64,000 bases of DNA, from positions 343,515 to 407,514 of the forward strand of contig NZ_JAGIYQ010000001.1 in the NCBI RefSeq assembly GCF_017814275.1. The letters are read 5' to 3'. This DNA comes from Gottfriedia endophytica (GTDB taxonomy: Bacteria > Bacillota > Bacilli > Bacillales > Bacillaceae_G). The translations under genes were made by a program, and so were the position numbers. Below the pieces are notes generated by a model. It saw only the letters and a program-made list of their open reading frames with translations, did no database searches and was not told the DNA's origin. The stretch's first letter is position 1. Every line of letters begins with the position of its first letter. Shown here in pieces: positions 49,712-60,266 of this stretch.

Positions 49712-51781
49712 TTACATGAAATTTAAAAATAAAAATTCTTTTTTACTTTCATCGTCTTCAAATTTTATGCCCCATCTTTTTTCCATAAATTCTATTAGCT
49801 TATTACCTCGTTGCAGTATAGCCTTTGCATTCCAATCCGGATATGCTGCCACTTCTATTTCGCTATGAGAACCATCTCTATAGCCTTTATGTGATTTAAT
49901 TGTTGGAGAAACTTTTTCTGGGAAGCTATCATTTTGCATACTGGCATTCTTACTCTGTGAGAGTGGTAATAGATTACCTAAAGATCCCGTCAACAACGAT
50001 TTCTGTTCATCGGTAAAACAAGAGAATGAGTTTATCCAATAAGAATTCGAAGGTGTCTGCGGATAAATATGCTCTATTGAGACCTTGTCTTTTTCACTCT
50101 TCACAAATAAATTCCAATCAATCTTTGGGTTTCCGTTTTGTATTACTTTGTCATTCTCGTACTCAAACAAGAAATATTGTAACCCGTTCCACCAATAGAA
50201 CCCACCACCGTTTTTATAATGTCTTGCAATATATGTTTTAAACGGTTGTATATCAAAAGATGTTGCTGGGCTTAACCATCCTTCAATACGTTCTTTAAGT
50301 TTTGTGCATATTTCATCAACAGTAATCTTACCGTTTGTTAATTGTTTCGTTAATTTATAATACTCACTATTTCGATAAGTGGACAATGCTCTTCCTAATC
50401 GAAATGCAATAAAAATAAAGCGCTCAATTTCTTTGAAAAGATTCACTCTACTCATGGTATCAATGTCAGTTCGAATATAAGACGCTACAACTAATGGTCT
50501 AAAATAAGCTATACCTATTCTATTTAATCGATCGAGCCATAAATGTTCTTCTGGCCATAAATCTGAATTGTTTAAAGGATTAAATGTGTTATACCAATGG
50601 ACCGCTGCGGATTGCAGGCTTTTTACATAGTCTGATATCTCTTTTGGTGCCAACTTTGCATAACTTTTAATTAATTCTTCAACACTTACATCCTCAACTT
50701 CTTCAACTTCATCTGTATCTCTAATCTCATTAATATCCGCTATTGAGTCTAGTTTGACATCAATTTTGTTAAATACATTTTGTGGAGTGAACTTTTCATC
50801 TAAAAGAAACTTGATATAATCGTCACCTTTTTGTCGTGTATATTGGAAATACATAATCCAGTGTGCCGTAAGGAAATCGTCATCTGAAAGTGGGTTTTTC
50901 TTATTTCGCCCAAGCTGATAATAGACTTCTTTCCACGCATTATTAATATCCCCACGAAGAATCGTTCGCTCATCTTCAGATAATTCATATGGTTCATATA
51001 GTGTTGTTAAATAGATCAATCGATTTTTAAGAAGCTCTAAATTAGAAAGCTTTTTACCTCGATTATTCATTGTTTCAAAAGCAACGAATACATCAAAATC
51101 ATCCTCTATTTCGTGCAAGTTGAACATTAAATTTTGTGTTACTTTTTTAAACAATACTTCAACTTCTGATTTACCATATCTTTCATAGTAATTTTCTAAA
51201 TTATCCTTGAAGAACTGTTTAGCATTTTCTAAATTTAACGTATAAAAAGTTTCAGTGATACTACCACTATTAGGTTCACCTAAAACTTTGTGTCTTAAAT
51301 AATCAAAACTCGGGTTGTCTTTCTCATAACCAAATTTATAAGTATTCACCACAAATTGCGGCGGCATTTGAACAACAAGATACTCCTCTTTTATCTGATG
51401 AATACTATATGTCCCGATATATATTTCAGAATCAGTTTTGCCATGATATTCTGGCAGTGACTTGAATAAATTTAAAATTTCATTAATGAATATGACAAAA
51501 GTTGTTAGCCTTTGTTGTCCATCAACAATATGAAACGGCTTAAATCCCCTATCGTTAATAAGCCATCTTTCAGCTATCCAATTATCGCTCTGATAATCTT
51601 TTCTTGATACTTGTTTTAAAGAAAGTAATCCAGTATAGTGAAAACGATCATTCGGAAGGTTCACTATGTCCTCCCAAAAGTCTTTTAATTGTCTTTTTTG
51701 CCATGAATAACCGCGTTGGTAATCTGGAATCTTGAAAACCCTATCCTTAAAAATACTTTTCAATGATTCAAGTGTTTGCAT
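49712..51781 (-). CDS. DUF262/DUF1524 (GmrSD-like) putative type IV restriction protein
   Basis: 689 residues. N-terminal DUF262 (ParB-like) domain: KIPDYQRGYSWQKRQLKDFW, then HIVDGQQRLTTFVIF at about residue 87 (the NTP-binding DGQQR). The C-terminal DUF1524 HNH nuclease has SIEHIYPQTPSN at about 568 and GSLGNLLPLS downstream. GmrSD and BrxU enzymes with this pair cleave modified phage DNA. Starts with ATG. The 280 bp on its 3' side and the 160 bp before the intron remnant contain nothing recognised. Confidence 0.88.
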   Translation of the reverse strand: MQTLESLKSIFKDRVFKIPDYQRGYSWQKRQLKDFWEDIVNLPNDRFHYTGLLSLKQVSRKDYQSDNWIAERWLINDRGFKPFHIVDGQQRLTTFVIFINEILNLFKSLPEYHGKTDSEIYIGTYSIHQIKEEYLVVQMPPQFVVNTYKFGYEKDNPSFDYLRHKVLGEPNSGSITETFYTLNLENAKQFFKDNLENYYERYGKSEVEVLFKKVTQNLMFNLHEIEDDFDVFVAFETMNNRGKKLSNLELLKNRLIYLTTLYEPYELSEDERTILRGDINNAWKEVYYQLGRNKKNPLSDDDFLTAHWIMYFQYTRQKGDDYIKFLLDEKFTPQNVFNKIDVKLDSIADINEIRDTDEVEEVEDVSVEELIKSYAKLAPKEISDYVKSLQSAAVHWYNTFNPLNNSDLWPEEHLWLDRLNRIGIAYFRPLVVASYIRTDIDTMSRVNLFKEIERFIFIAFRLGRALSTYRNSEYYKLTKQLTNGKITVDEICTKLKERIEGWLSPATSFDIQPFKTYIARHYKNGGGFYWWNGLQYFLFEYENDKVIQNGNPKIDWNLFVKSEKDKVSIEHIYPQTPSNSYWINSFSCFTDEQKSLLTGSLGNLLPLSQSKNASMQNDSFPEKVSPTIKSHKGYRDGSHSEIEVAAYPDWNAKAILQRGNKLIEFMEKRWGIKFEDDESKKEFLFLNFM

Positions 51782-52029
51782 ATTTATTCCACTCCCGCAA
51801 ATGCTCTATGTTTGACCAATATTATTCGAATTAGTTATTACTTCCTACTCATTTTATTTAACACTAATTATATCGGACTAGTTATTATTTTATTGAATCA
51901 CCCATGGTAATCGCCTGTTTTACAATAACGGTAACAAAATATTTATCTTCTCCGCCAATAACTTTCTAAAAGTAATTCTATATTTGACTTTAATAAAATT
52001 TATTTGGATTTAGTTGTATAGACATTTCT

Positions 52030-52396
52030 TCCCCATTTAATAAATCTCCTAGGCGAAAATACCAGCCACCCGCATTATTTTTTGGCGGCCTTGGCCCCGT
52101 ATCATATCAATGTGTTACGTGCCAAGGTCTCTGACTCCGGAGAGGCTTTACCCTTCTTGCCTTAACGAAAAGTAAAATGTTGCTTTCTGCTATGCGAAAA
52201 GCATCAGCCCTCTCGATTTACTAACATTTCGAAGCTCAATCCCTTCAACCATTTGGCTTTCGGCCCGCAACCTAACTGTCTACGCTTAAAGATTAAAGTT
52301 ACCTTTAATCCTCCAAGACTCGCTACGAGTGAATGGCTAGTTCTTACTCGACGGGAATCCCACCCGCTATATGATACGGCCTAGTCTCGGCCGCAC
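52030..52396 (-). mobile_element. Group II intron 5' ribozyme remnant, lacking the reverse transcriptase
   Basis: On the minus strand the segment opens GTGCGGCC (GUGYG intron start) at 52396 and continues with blocks typical of domain I-III of bacterial group II introns: AGCGGGTGGGATTCCCGTC, GAGTCTTGGAGG, GGTAAAGCC and TATGATACGG, ending GCGGGTGGCTGGTATTTT. It is much richer in G and C than its flanks. A start-like AAATGGGG follows, but the intron-encoded reverse transcriptase and domains V-VI are absent. So it should be a dead 5' piece. Recognised by pattern, not by search. Confidence 0.6.
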
Positions 52397-52945
52397 TCGC
52401 ATGCGTTAGTTGCATAAGAATCAGATTATAACTCTTTGTTTTTTATAATAATTGTAGTGGGAATAGCTTTTGCCTTTTCTATTTAAATATGTACTAGTGG
52501 CTGGATGGCTCCAATCTTCATGATCATATGGTCCTTGAACAAAGTAAAAAAGTTTCTCACAAAGAACATGTGAAACAACTTTTATTTGGTGCGTGTCATA
52601 ATTCGAATTACGTTACTGTAGATATGTTGAGAAATGCGTAAGTTTGGTTATCCTAATCATTTTTGTCGATTATGCTTCCGTAGAATAATATATCCCAAAA
52701 TATTTATCTTCGTCTTCCATAACAACAAATATATCATTCCACTCTGGTTCATATGCGTATGAACATATTAATAGGATGTTCGAATAATGATCATCCTCTA
52801 TTTGTTGTTCAACAATCGCACCCTATTAGTTTCAGTACAATAATTCACAAATTATTTGTGTTACATTTGAGTTAAACTGGTTTTATTTATGCGTTAACTT
52901 CTTGCGTAGAAAATAAGTAAATGACTGAGCTAGTTAACTTTCCTT
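52397..52945. other. Gap without a supportable gene
   Basis: AT-rich, with a 37-codon open frame at about 52530-52640 on the plus strand (ending TVDMLRNA) that could be a gene fragment. Nothing here reaches the level of a gene call. Confidence 0.4.
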
Positions 52946-53605
52946 CTAATATTCAATAAATTTTTTCACTTTTTCTTTTTCTCTTTCACTTTCCATCAGA
53001 AAACTATTTAACTCTTTCTGGAATGATTTTCCAAAACGTTTCATAACCTTGCTCATTTCTGCAAGTACAAGAGACTGTGAACCTAACTCATCATCATTAA
53101 TAGTTAGAAACATACCATCTCCACTATAAGTGCCATAAAACATTCCAACTTGAGTTTCAAATGATTCATCAATTTTAAAACCAAACTTTTGGTAGAAACT
53201 AACCTTATTCATAAAACAACTTAGTGAAATACTTTTAGTTTTTGTCTTAAGTAAATTGATCATATTAGTGAAAATCCCTTGACTACGATAATTGTCAGAT
53301 ACAACTGTACTACATATAGATACATCGTCTCTACAAGTAACATCTCTATTGTATAATAAGTAACCAATAATCTTCCCAGAATCCTCAGCAACTATTAAGT
53401 AAGTTTTCTCAGGTTCATCTTTTTTCAAGAAGTCTAGGAACATTCTCGCTCTAGTTATTTCTCGGACCCTTACATATTCATAAAAAGGTGAATCCCTTTG
53501 AACGACAAATGCACTAATATCTTCAGCATTATTGCCAACAAGTTCAATAATTTCCTCCCTTTGCTTATTCGAAATATTACCTGTCAACTCTCTAATTTGG
53601 TACAT
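52946..53605 (-). CDS. GNAT-family N-acetyltransferase
   Basis: 219 residues. Acetyl-CoA binding motif in VVSDNYRSQGIFTNMIN (the Q/RxxGxG/A-like site is YRSQGI, so the second Gly is replaced by Phe), followed by SFYQKFGFKIDESF, the usual GNAT C-terminal strand. The substrate is unknown. ATG at 53605 has GGGGGAAAAGT upstream and replaces a longer in-frame start. A single gene among IS remnants. Confidence 0.8.
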   Translation of the reverse strand: MYQIRELTGNISNKQREEIIELVGNNAEDISAFVVQRDSPFYEYVRVREITRARMFLDFLKKDEPEKTYLIVAEDSGKIIGYLLYNRDVTCRDDVSICSTVVSDNYRSQGIFTNMINLLKTKTKSISLSCFMNKVSFYQKFGFKIDESFETQVGMFYGTYSGDGMFLTINDDELGSQSLVLAEMSKVMKRFGKSFQKELNSFLMESEREKEKVKKFIEY

Positions 53606-53803
53606 ACTTTTCCCCCTAAATCTGATTTGGTTCAAATTAACTATATCAAAGAATGATGAATTATTCTGTAACTTTAATTGAACTAAACTGCCATTATGTT
53701 GAATAAGAAAAAGCGAACTTCTATTGAAGAATCGCTTTTGTTAGTTATAAAAGATTATGGATTTCTTATGACTGGAAAATAGTTTAATATTACTTCAAGT
53801 TCT

Positions 53804-54039
53804 TTAATCAAACTTGGCTCAGTTGTATCTAATATTATGGGCGTTTCATCAAAGGATATGCTTCGTGCAATAGCAATTGGTGAAGATGATCCTGAAATAA
53901 ACGATTAAAGGAATTTCACGGTAGAAAACGTGAAGAAGGAAAACCTTCAAAAGTCTCAATAATCGCTTGTGTTAACAAATTACTTCATTGGATATATACC
54001 CTAATGAAAAGGAAAGAAAATTTCCTTGATTTAAGCTAA
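53804..54039 (+). pseudogene. IS110-family transposase C-terminal remnant
   Basis: Two short frames give IS110-like pieces: LIKLGSVVSNIMGVSSKDML then DDPE and a stop, followed one frame over by GRKREEGKPSKVSIIACVNK and LLHWIYTLMKRKENFL. The first resembles the helix-rich middle and the second the end of IS110 transposases; the Ser-containing catalytic part between them is deleted. Same orientation as the N-terminal remnant at 44318. Confidence 0.55.
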
Positions 54040-54147
54040 ATACCACAATTACGAAGTAATAACAAAACCTTCCAGTAAGGTAATGGTGTTGGTTTGAAAT
54101 AAAGTTTGATCAAAAGTATGCTACAAAGGTTGATTTTATAATAGAAG

Positions 54148-54193
54148 AAACCCACACATTTTTGAACAAAGTTTGATCAAAAGGTGTGGGTTT
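54148..54193. terminator. Hairpin downstream of the PIN gene
   Basis: AAACCCACAC / GTGTGGGTTT with further TTTTTGA/TCAAAA pairing inside. A likely transcript end for the PIN-domain gene on the minus strand. Confidence 0.5.
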
Positions 54194-54268
54194 GATATAT
54201 AGGTTATAGAAGTTTTTATAAAAAAGATTGATTAAAACCTAACAAATTTTATGTAATATCATAACTTA

Positions 54269-55789
54269 TTAAACCATTGCCTCTTTAGGAAAGTTTTCAA
54301 TCAACTTTTCTAAGATTAAATCTGTAAGAATCTCTATTTGTTCATTACTTACATGTTTCGTCCTTAAAAAAATTTTTATTACTAATCTCATTTGAGCTCT
54401 TTTACTTTCAAACATAATCCAATCAACAGTATAATTTTTCTTAATAATATCAATCAATTCTTCTTGGTAATTTATAATATCATTAAACTCTTTTTCTAAT
54501 AGAACGCTTTCTATGCTTGCTTTTACAGTAGATATTCCTTCTGCTTCTACCTCTTCTTCTACTTCTACCTCTTCCGCTTCTTCTTCCTCTTCCGCTTCTT
54601 CTACCTCTTCTGCTTCTTCTACCTCTTCCGCTTCCTCTACCTCTTCTGCTTCTTCTACCTCTTCTGCTTCTTCTACTTCTTCTACTTCTTCTACTTCCTC
54701 TTCTGCTTCTTCTACTTCCTCTTCCGCTTCTTCTACTTCTTCTATTTCTTCCTCTTCATTTTCTGGAGAAAAACTAAACGATATATCAGCAATATTAATT
54801 AAATCATCTTCCATAGAAGTAGCATCTATGTTATCAAGCTTAATTAATTGAACTTGTGAGCTCACTAAACTTTCAATTTCCACCACAAAATATAAAGAAG
54901 TTTTTAATTCATAGGATATACCAGTTTTTCCAGCTTTCATTTTTCCTTTTAATTTAAATTTAAACAATGATTCTCCTACTTCGTTTAAATCAATTATTTT
55001 GGGAATAATTTCAAAATCGTTAACGGTACATAATATACCGTTTAATTCAACTTCTTGAAAAGCTTTATACTCTAATTCATTTATTAATATTTCAAGAAGA
55101 TTTTCTAAATTTTTATATAGCATTTCTGATCTAATTCGTGTTCTTTTTTCGACTGAGTACTTTTCAATAACTAAATCTAATTGCTGTTTATCATCTTTAT
55201 CATAAATCTCTATATTTTTACCTGTTATTTCTTTAAACTCCATCTGTAGTTCTTTTTTAAACCCTTTGTCAGCCGTAAAAAAAATATATTCTCCATCATT
55301 CTCTTCGGCAAATTCTAAGATAGATTCCCAAATTAAAGCATCTTTAAAACCTTTATCTGATTTTTTATCTTTTCCTTCAAAAGGTGCTTCTTTATTTAAT
55401 GCTCTTTCTACAATTCTTACAAACTTCTCTTCTTTACATATTGAAAGGATATTAATACCTTGTCTTGCAATATATTGTTCTTTTTTCTTTTCTAAAAAGG
55501 GTTCATAATCAAATTTTTCATCTATTTGTAAATCTACTTCATAAATTTGATTAAATTTTAAATAAGAGTTTCTTATCATTTCAACGTGCGAATTATAAGA
55601 TTGCAATTGTTGTTTAAAAAGTTCTTTTACCGTTATGTCTGGAACTCTTAATTCAAACCTATCTATAACATCATTTCTTTCAATTTTCCCTTGTACTTCA
55701 TCATATACTGAATTAAACTCAAAAATCGAAAAATCTTTATAATCTCTTTTATAAAGTATATTTGTATCGAAAATTATATATGTTTTCAT
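54269..55789 (-). CDS. PIN-domain protein with long acidic Glu/Val/Ala repeat
   Basis: 506 residues. Residues 1-215 form a PIN-type nuclease: YIIFDTNILY (first Asp), PDITVKELFKQQ (Glu), SDKGFKDALIWES (Asp) and FFTADKGFKKE (Asp). The middle is unassigned. Residues about 345-425 are almost only Glu, Val and Ala, with the six-residue unit EEVEEA repeated many times. A C-terminal part of about 80 residues follows. PIN domains are metal-dependent RNases and are common toxins; no antitoxin gene is adjacent. It lies 139 bp after hsdR on the same strand. Confidence 0.8.
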   Translation of the reverse strand: MKTYIIFDTNILYKRDYKDFSIFEFNSVYDEVQGKIERNDVIDRFELRVPDITVKELFKQQLQSYNSHVEMIRNSYLKFNQIYEVDLQIDEKFDYEPFLEKKKEQYIARQGINILSICKEEKFVRIVERALNKEAPFEGKDKKSDKGFKDALIWESILEFAEENDGEYIFFTADKGFKKELQMEFKEITGKNIEIYDKDDKQQLDLVIEKYSVEKRTRIRSEMLYKNLENLLEILINELEYKAFQEVELNGILCTVNDFEIIPKIIDLNEVGESLFKFKLKGKMKAGKTGISYELKTSLYFVVEIESLVSSQVQLIKLDNIDATSMEDDLINIADISFSFSPENEEEEIEEVEEAEEEVEEAEEEVEEVEEVEEAEEVEEAEEVEEAEEVEEAEEVEEAEEEEEAEEVEVEEEVEAEGISTVKASIESVLLEKEFNDIINYQEELIDIIKKNYTVDWIMFESKRAQMRLVIKIFLRTKHVSNEQIEILTDLILEKLIENFPKEAMV

Positions 55790-55890
55790 ATTTCCTACCT
55801 CATTGATAAATAAATTATCATAACTTTAGTATTTTCTAAAAAATATATAGAATCAAAATTCACTTTTCACTTCGTATATTCACAACTAAA

Positions 55891-55922
55891 AACTAGATAC
55901 GAAATTAATTTCGTATCTAGTT
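55891..55922 (-). terminator. Terminator of the hsd operon
   Basis: A 32-bp perfect palindrome (arm AACTAGATACGAAATT) seven bases after the hsdR stop, followed by TTTTTAG on the minus strand. Confidence 0.75.
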
Positions 55923-55928
55923 CCTAGC

Positions 55929-58900
55929 TTACAACTCTAATGCCAATTGTTCCGACATTAATTCTGCTTGTTCAATTACGGTATCGACTGCTTGTTTACT
56001 GATTTCTGGTGGGTAACCATATTTTTTTAATAATCGTTTGACGATGACGCGCATTTTTGCGCGGGCAGAGTCACGTAGATTCCAATCAATACCCATATTT
56101 TCTTTAATGGATTGTGTCAGTTCATGGGCAATGATTTTTAATGTATCATCCCCTAACACTTGTTCCGCTGTATCATGTGAAGCTAATGCATCATAAAAGG
56201 CAATTTCTTCCTTTACCATGCCGTTTTGTTCTCCACGTTTGTATACGGAGTCCATTTCTTTCGCCAACTCAATTAACTCTTCAATAACTTTTGATGTTTC
56301 AATCGTACGTTTGTTGTATTTATTTAATGAGTTTGCAAGCATCTCAGAGAATTTACGCGCTTGAATCAAGTTACTTCGTTGTACACTTTTTACTTTACCG
56401 TTTAATAACCGATTCAGTAATTCCACTGCTAAATTCTTTTGTGGCAAAGCACGAACGTCTTCTAAAAATTGATCTGATAAAATCGATATATCTGGATTTT
56501 CAAGACCTAATTCTTTATAAATATCAATGACGTCTTCTGAAATAACCGATTTTGAAATCAATTGATTAATTTGTGCATCCATTTGCGTAGCTGTTTTCTT
56601 TTTGCTGCCATCACCGATTGTTTTCACAATGCTTGCTTTAACAGCTTTAAAGAACCCTATCTCATCATTTAATTCTTCTGCTTCTTGTGAAGTCGCACAT
56701 AAAGCGTACGCCTTCGATAATTCAGTTACTGTATCTAAGAAACGTTTCTTTTCTTCATCACCCAGTCCAATGACATAATCCATCGTTTTTACAATTGCTT
56801 TAATTCGTTGCGACGACTTTTCAGATTTGAACCCTGAATAATCATGACCATAAAGCAATTCTTTAATTAACTGATGCTTCTCTAACATGATATCCACTGC
56901 AAACGCTGTATCTACACCTGCTGTTTCACGATCGCTATCTGTATATTGTTTCAACGCTTGTTTTAAGTTATCTGCAATACCAATGTAATCGACAACTAAA
57001 CCACCTGGTTTATCTTTAAATACTCGGTTTACTCGAGCAATCGCCTGCATTAAGTTATGCCCTTTCATCGGTTTATCAATATACATCGTATTCATCGCAG
57101 GCACATCGAAACCCGTTAGCCACATATCGCGGACAATAACAATTTTTAATGGGTCATCATTGTCTTTCATACGTCGTGCTAAAAATTCACGACGTTTTTT
57201 CGTACCAATGAAGGGCTGCCATTCTACAGGGTCGCTTGAAGAACCCGTCATGACAATTTTAATTGCCCCTTTATCATCATCATCCGAATGCCAATAAGGT
57301 CTAAGCTTAATGATTTCTTGATATAAATCAATGGCAATACGGCGTGACATCACAACAATCATCGATTTCCCGAACATCGCTTTTTCACGTTCTTCATAAT
57401 GATGAACTAGATCTTGGGCCATCTTTTCAATACGAGAACCTGCTCCAGCAATAGCTTCTAAACGAGACCATTTGGATTTCAACTTTTCTTTTGTTGATAA
57501 TTCTTGATCCTCTGTAATATCTTCATAATCATCATCAATGGCTAACCCTTCTGGTAACTCTAAAGGAATGACACGAGATTCATAGAAAATTTTAACCGTT
57601 GCACCATCTTCTACAGCCTGTGACATATCATACACATCAATATATTCACCAAATACAGCTGGTGTATTACGGTCTGTTGACTCTATAGGTGTTCCTGTAA
57701 AACCGATAAAAGAAGCATTTGGCAATGCATCACGAACGTATTTTGCATAACCATATTTCACTTCACCTTCATGGTCCTTTTGTTGTGACAATGCAGCACC
57801 GAAACCATATTGTGAACGGTGTGCTTCATCTGCCATGACAATAACATTCGTACGGTCTGTTAAACAAGGCATTTTGCCCGTTTCTTCATCGGGTGCGAAT
57901 TTTTGCAATGTCGTAAAGATGATACCTCCAGATTCTACGTTTAATAATTCACGTAACGAATCACTCGATTGTGCTTGACTTGGCGATTGACGTAAAATCT
58001 CCTTCGACATCGAGAAAGTTTTATACAATTGATCATCTAAATCATTACGGTCTGTTAAGACAACTAATGTCGGGTTATTCATCGCTTTAATGAGCTTCCC
58101 AGCATAAAAGACCATTGATAAACTTTTACCAGAGCCTTGCGTATGCCAAACGACACCAATTTTGTGGTCGCCATCTTCTGCTGTTGCCACTTGTGCTTTT
58201 TCAACAGCTTTATTTACAGCGTGATATTGGTGATAGGCAGCTAAAATCTTAAACGTATTTTCACCGTCTGTTTGGAATAAAATAAAGTTTTGAATAATAT
58301 CTAATAAGCGACTTGGCTCTAACATGCCATGAATCATTACTTCTAATTGTGGTTCAGCTGGACTAGCCAGCGATTTCCCATCGACTGTACGCCACTTCAT
58401 AAAACGCTCTTCATTCGCAGTGAGTGAACCAACACGAGCATTAATGCCATCACTCGTAATTAAAAAAGCATTGTAACGGAATAAAGTTGGAATCGCTTGT
58501 TTATAGGTTTGAATTTGGTTGTACGCATCTGAAATATCGACATCTTCATTCGTCGCATTTTTCAATTCCATGACAACGACAGGCAATCCATTTACAAAGA
58601 CGATGACATCTGGGCGTTTATTGGCTTGTCCTTCAATAATCGTAAATTGATTCACTGCCATAAAATCATTATTTTGCGGGTTTTCAAAATCAAAGACATA
58701 GACTGACACCGTTGGATTATAGCCATCTTCCCCTTGAATTTGAATCTCGATACCATCTGTCGCAAGCTTATGGAATTGCTTATTATTTAAAATTAAATTT
58801 GGTGAAGCGTTCGCAATGATCTTTTGAACGGCTGCTTCAATGACTTTCGTTTCAAGTATTGGATTAATCTTTCGTAAAGAATCACGCAAACGATCTACTA

Positions 58901-59039
58901 ACACAACATCTTGATAGCTATCACGTTCTGGACTTTCCCCATCATGTGCAATCGTTGGGCCTTCTACAATGTCATAGCCAAGCTCTTCTAACCATTCTAA
59001 TGCTGCAACTTCTAATTCTGACTCATTATATTTAAACAC
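55929..59039 (-). CDS. hsdR: Type I restriction endonuclease subunit R
   Basis: 1036 residues. Nuclease domain at the N-terminus ([20 protein letters not shown], the ExK line at about 157), superfamily 2 helicase motor with Walker A HTQGSGKS (about 303) and the DEAH box [10 protein letters not shown] (about 402), motif III region GFTGTPIE, then a C-terminal helical domain that docks to HsdM. ATP-driven translocation and cleavage at unmethylated DNA. Three bases after hsdS. Its base composition is visibly less AT-rich than the PIN and hsdS genes beside it. Confidence 0.96.
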   Translation of the reverse strand: MFKYNESELEVAALEWLEELGYDIVEGPTIAHDGESPERDSYQDVVLVDRLRDSLRKINPILETKVIEAAVQKIIANASPNLILNNKQFHKLATDGIEIQIQGEDGYNPTVSVYVFDFENPQNNDFMAVNQFTIIEGQANKRPDVIVFVNGLPVVVMELKNATNEDVDISDAYNQIQTYKQAIPTLFRYNAFLITSDGINARVGSLTANEERFMKWRTVDGKSLASPAEPQLEVMIHGMLEPSRLLDIIQNFILFQTDGENTFKILAAYHQYHAVNKAVEKAQVATAEDGDHKIGVVWHTQGSGKSLSMVFYAGKLIKAMNNPTLVVLTDRNDLDDQLYKTFSMSKEILRQSPSQAQSSDSLRELLNVESGGIIFTTLQKFAPDEETGKMPCLTDRTNVIVMADEAHRSQYGFGAALSQQKDHEGEVKYGYAKYVRDALPNASFIGFTGTPIESTDRNTPAVFGEYIDVYDMSQAVEDGATVKIFYESRVIPLELPEGLAIDDDYEDITEDQELSTKEKLKSKWSRLEAIAGAGSRIEKMAQDLVHHYEEREKAMFGKSMIVVMSRRIAIDLYQEIIKLRPYWHSDDDDKGAIKIVMTGSSSDPVEWQPFIGTKKRREFLARRMKDNDDPLKIVIVRDMWLTGFDVPAMNTMYIDKPMKGHNLMQAIARVNRVFKDKPGGLVVDYIGIADNLKQALKQYTDSDRETAGVDTAFAVDIMLEKHQLIKELLYGHDYSGFKSEKSSQRIKAIVKTMDYVIGLGDEEKKRFLDTVTELSKAYALCATSQEAEELNDEIGFFKAVKASIVKTIGDGSKKKTATQMDAQINQLISKSVISEDVIDIYKELGLENPDISILSDQFLEDVRALPQKNLAVELLNRLLNGKVKSVQRSNLIQARKFSEMLANSLNKYNKRTIETSKVIEELIELAKEMDSVYKRGEQNGMVKEEIAFYDALASHDTAEQVLGDDTLKIIAHELTQSIKENMGIDWNLRDSARAKMRVIVKRLLKKYGYPPEISKQAVDTVIEQAELMSEQLALEL

Positions 59040-59042
59040 CCA

Positions 59043-60266
59043 TTACACCTCCAATTCATCAGGAATTTCGATTTCACCTGATAGAAGCTTTGGGAGAAGT
59101 GTATCGCGGAGTTGAGTTAGGTTTTTATTCTCTTGAATCAAATTTTCTTTTTGAATCATAATTGCCCTTACTGCTGAATGATATCTTTTAACGATATTAT
59201 TCGATGGTTTACAAATTTTATAATCTTTTAAATCATTTTTAGATATATTTAGATATACACTTCCACTTGCTGTATATTGAAACTCATTAAAAGCTTTATT
59301 TAGTACTTCATATAAATATTCTTTTGCTTCTCTTGTTAATGATCTTGCTATTCCTGCTCCACGTCCAATAGCATAAGTATCATCTAATTCTGTAACCAAA
59401 CCTATAGTTGCTCGCACACCAAAAACAAAATCACCTTTGTTTCCAATTTTTTTTGCATCTGATGTGTACTTATTGGGAGAAAGATTACAATTTTTAAAAT
59501 CAGCTGCACCATTTAATAATGGCAGTCCAATATTCTCATTGTTATATGTGTCACTTTTCGGAGATTGTCCCATCACTATATCAGCTATGCTTGAAAGGCT
59601 ATCAACAGACCACGCTTTAGGTATCTCCCCTAACTCACTTTGCACCATTTCCCCACCACTAGATTTATATGGTTGACCTTTTTCATTTGGAAATTCAAAG
59701 TCGATAAACCAATGTTTAAAAAGGGTTTGAGAAAGTTGTTTTAAAATGTTAATAATTTCCTTATTTACTTCGATTTTAGAATCATATAGTGATAAGAAGT
59801 ATCCTATTTTCTTTTGATCTTTTATATTTGGTAAAGCCATCGAATATTCTAAAATAGCTTCTTTTTGCGCTCTTTGTCTACCAGAAGTCCCTGTCATTGA
59901 TTTAATAGTTACTTCCCTTATCTTTGGATGACGCATTAAATAGTAAATGAATTGAGGATCTCCCTTGCCTTCTATTGCTCTAACAACAAAAAATTCTGTT
60001 GAACCAAATGCGATTTCATTATCTTCCAAAATATTCACATAAGCTGTTTTTCCATTTTCTAAGCATGGTGTAATGCGTGCTACCAAAGTATCTCCATTCT
60101 TAAATTTCGAACCACTTTTAAATTCTGTTAGTTCATGACCTTGTACCTTTTTTACATACTCATTTATATGTTCCATCGCAATTTTTTTAGCCACAGTGCC
60201 TTTTTTTAATACCATTCTTGGATTGATTTCAAGAATATTCTCTAGAGCTAGCTCTTTAAATCTCAT
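59043..60266 (-). CDS. hsdS: Type I restriction specificity subunit S
   Basis: 407 residues with two target recognition domains and central and C-terminal conserved helices. The second half has the usual [20 protein letters not shown] start and ends with [20 protein letters not shown], the typical HsdS tail. The first TRD begins around [11 protein letters not shown]. It defines the bipartite DNA target for HsdM and HsdR. Starts 11 bp inside hsdM, so translation is coupled. AT-richer than its neighbours, as expected if the TRDs were swapped in by recombination. Confidence 0.94.
   Translation of the reverse strand: MRFKELALENILEINPRMVLKKGTVAKKIAMEHINEYVKKVQGHELTEFKSGSKFKNGDTLVARITPCLENGKTAYVNILEDNEIAFGSTEFFVVRAIEGKGDPQFIYYLMRHPKIREVTIKSMTGTSGRQRAQKEAILEYSMALPNIKDQKKIGYFLSLYDSKIEVNKEIINILKQLSQTLFKHWFIDFEFPNEKGQPYKSSGGEMVQSELGEIPKAWSVDSLSSIADIVMGQSPKSDTYNNENIGLPLLNGAADFKNCNLSPNKYTSDAKKIGNKGDFVFGVRATIGLVTELDDTYAIGRGAGIARSLTREAKEYLYEVLNKAFNEFQYTASGSVYLNISKNDLKDYKICKPSNNIVKRYHSAVRAIMIQKENLIQENKNLTQLRDTLLPKLLSGEIEIPDELEV

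Noticed and set aside
54513-54851. 112-codon Ser/Thr/Ala-rich open frame on the plus strand
   Set aside because: It is the complement of the EEVEEA repeat in the PIN-domain gene.
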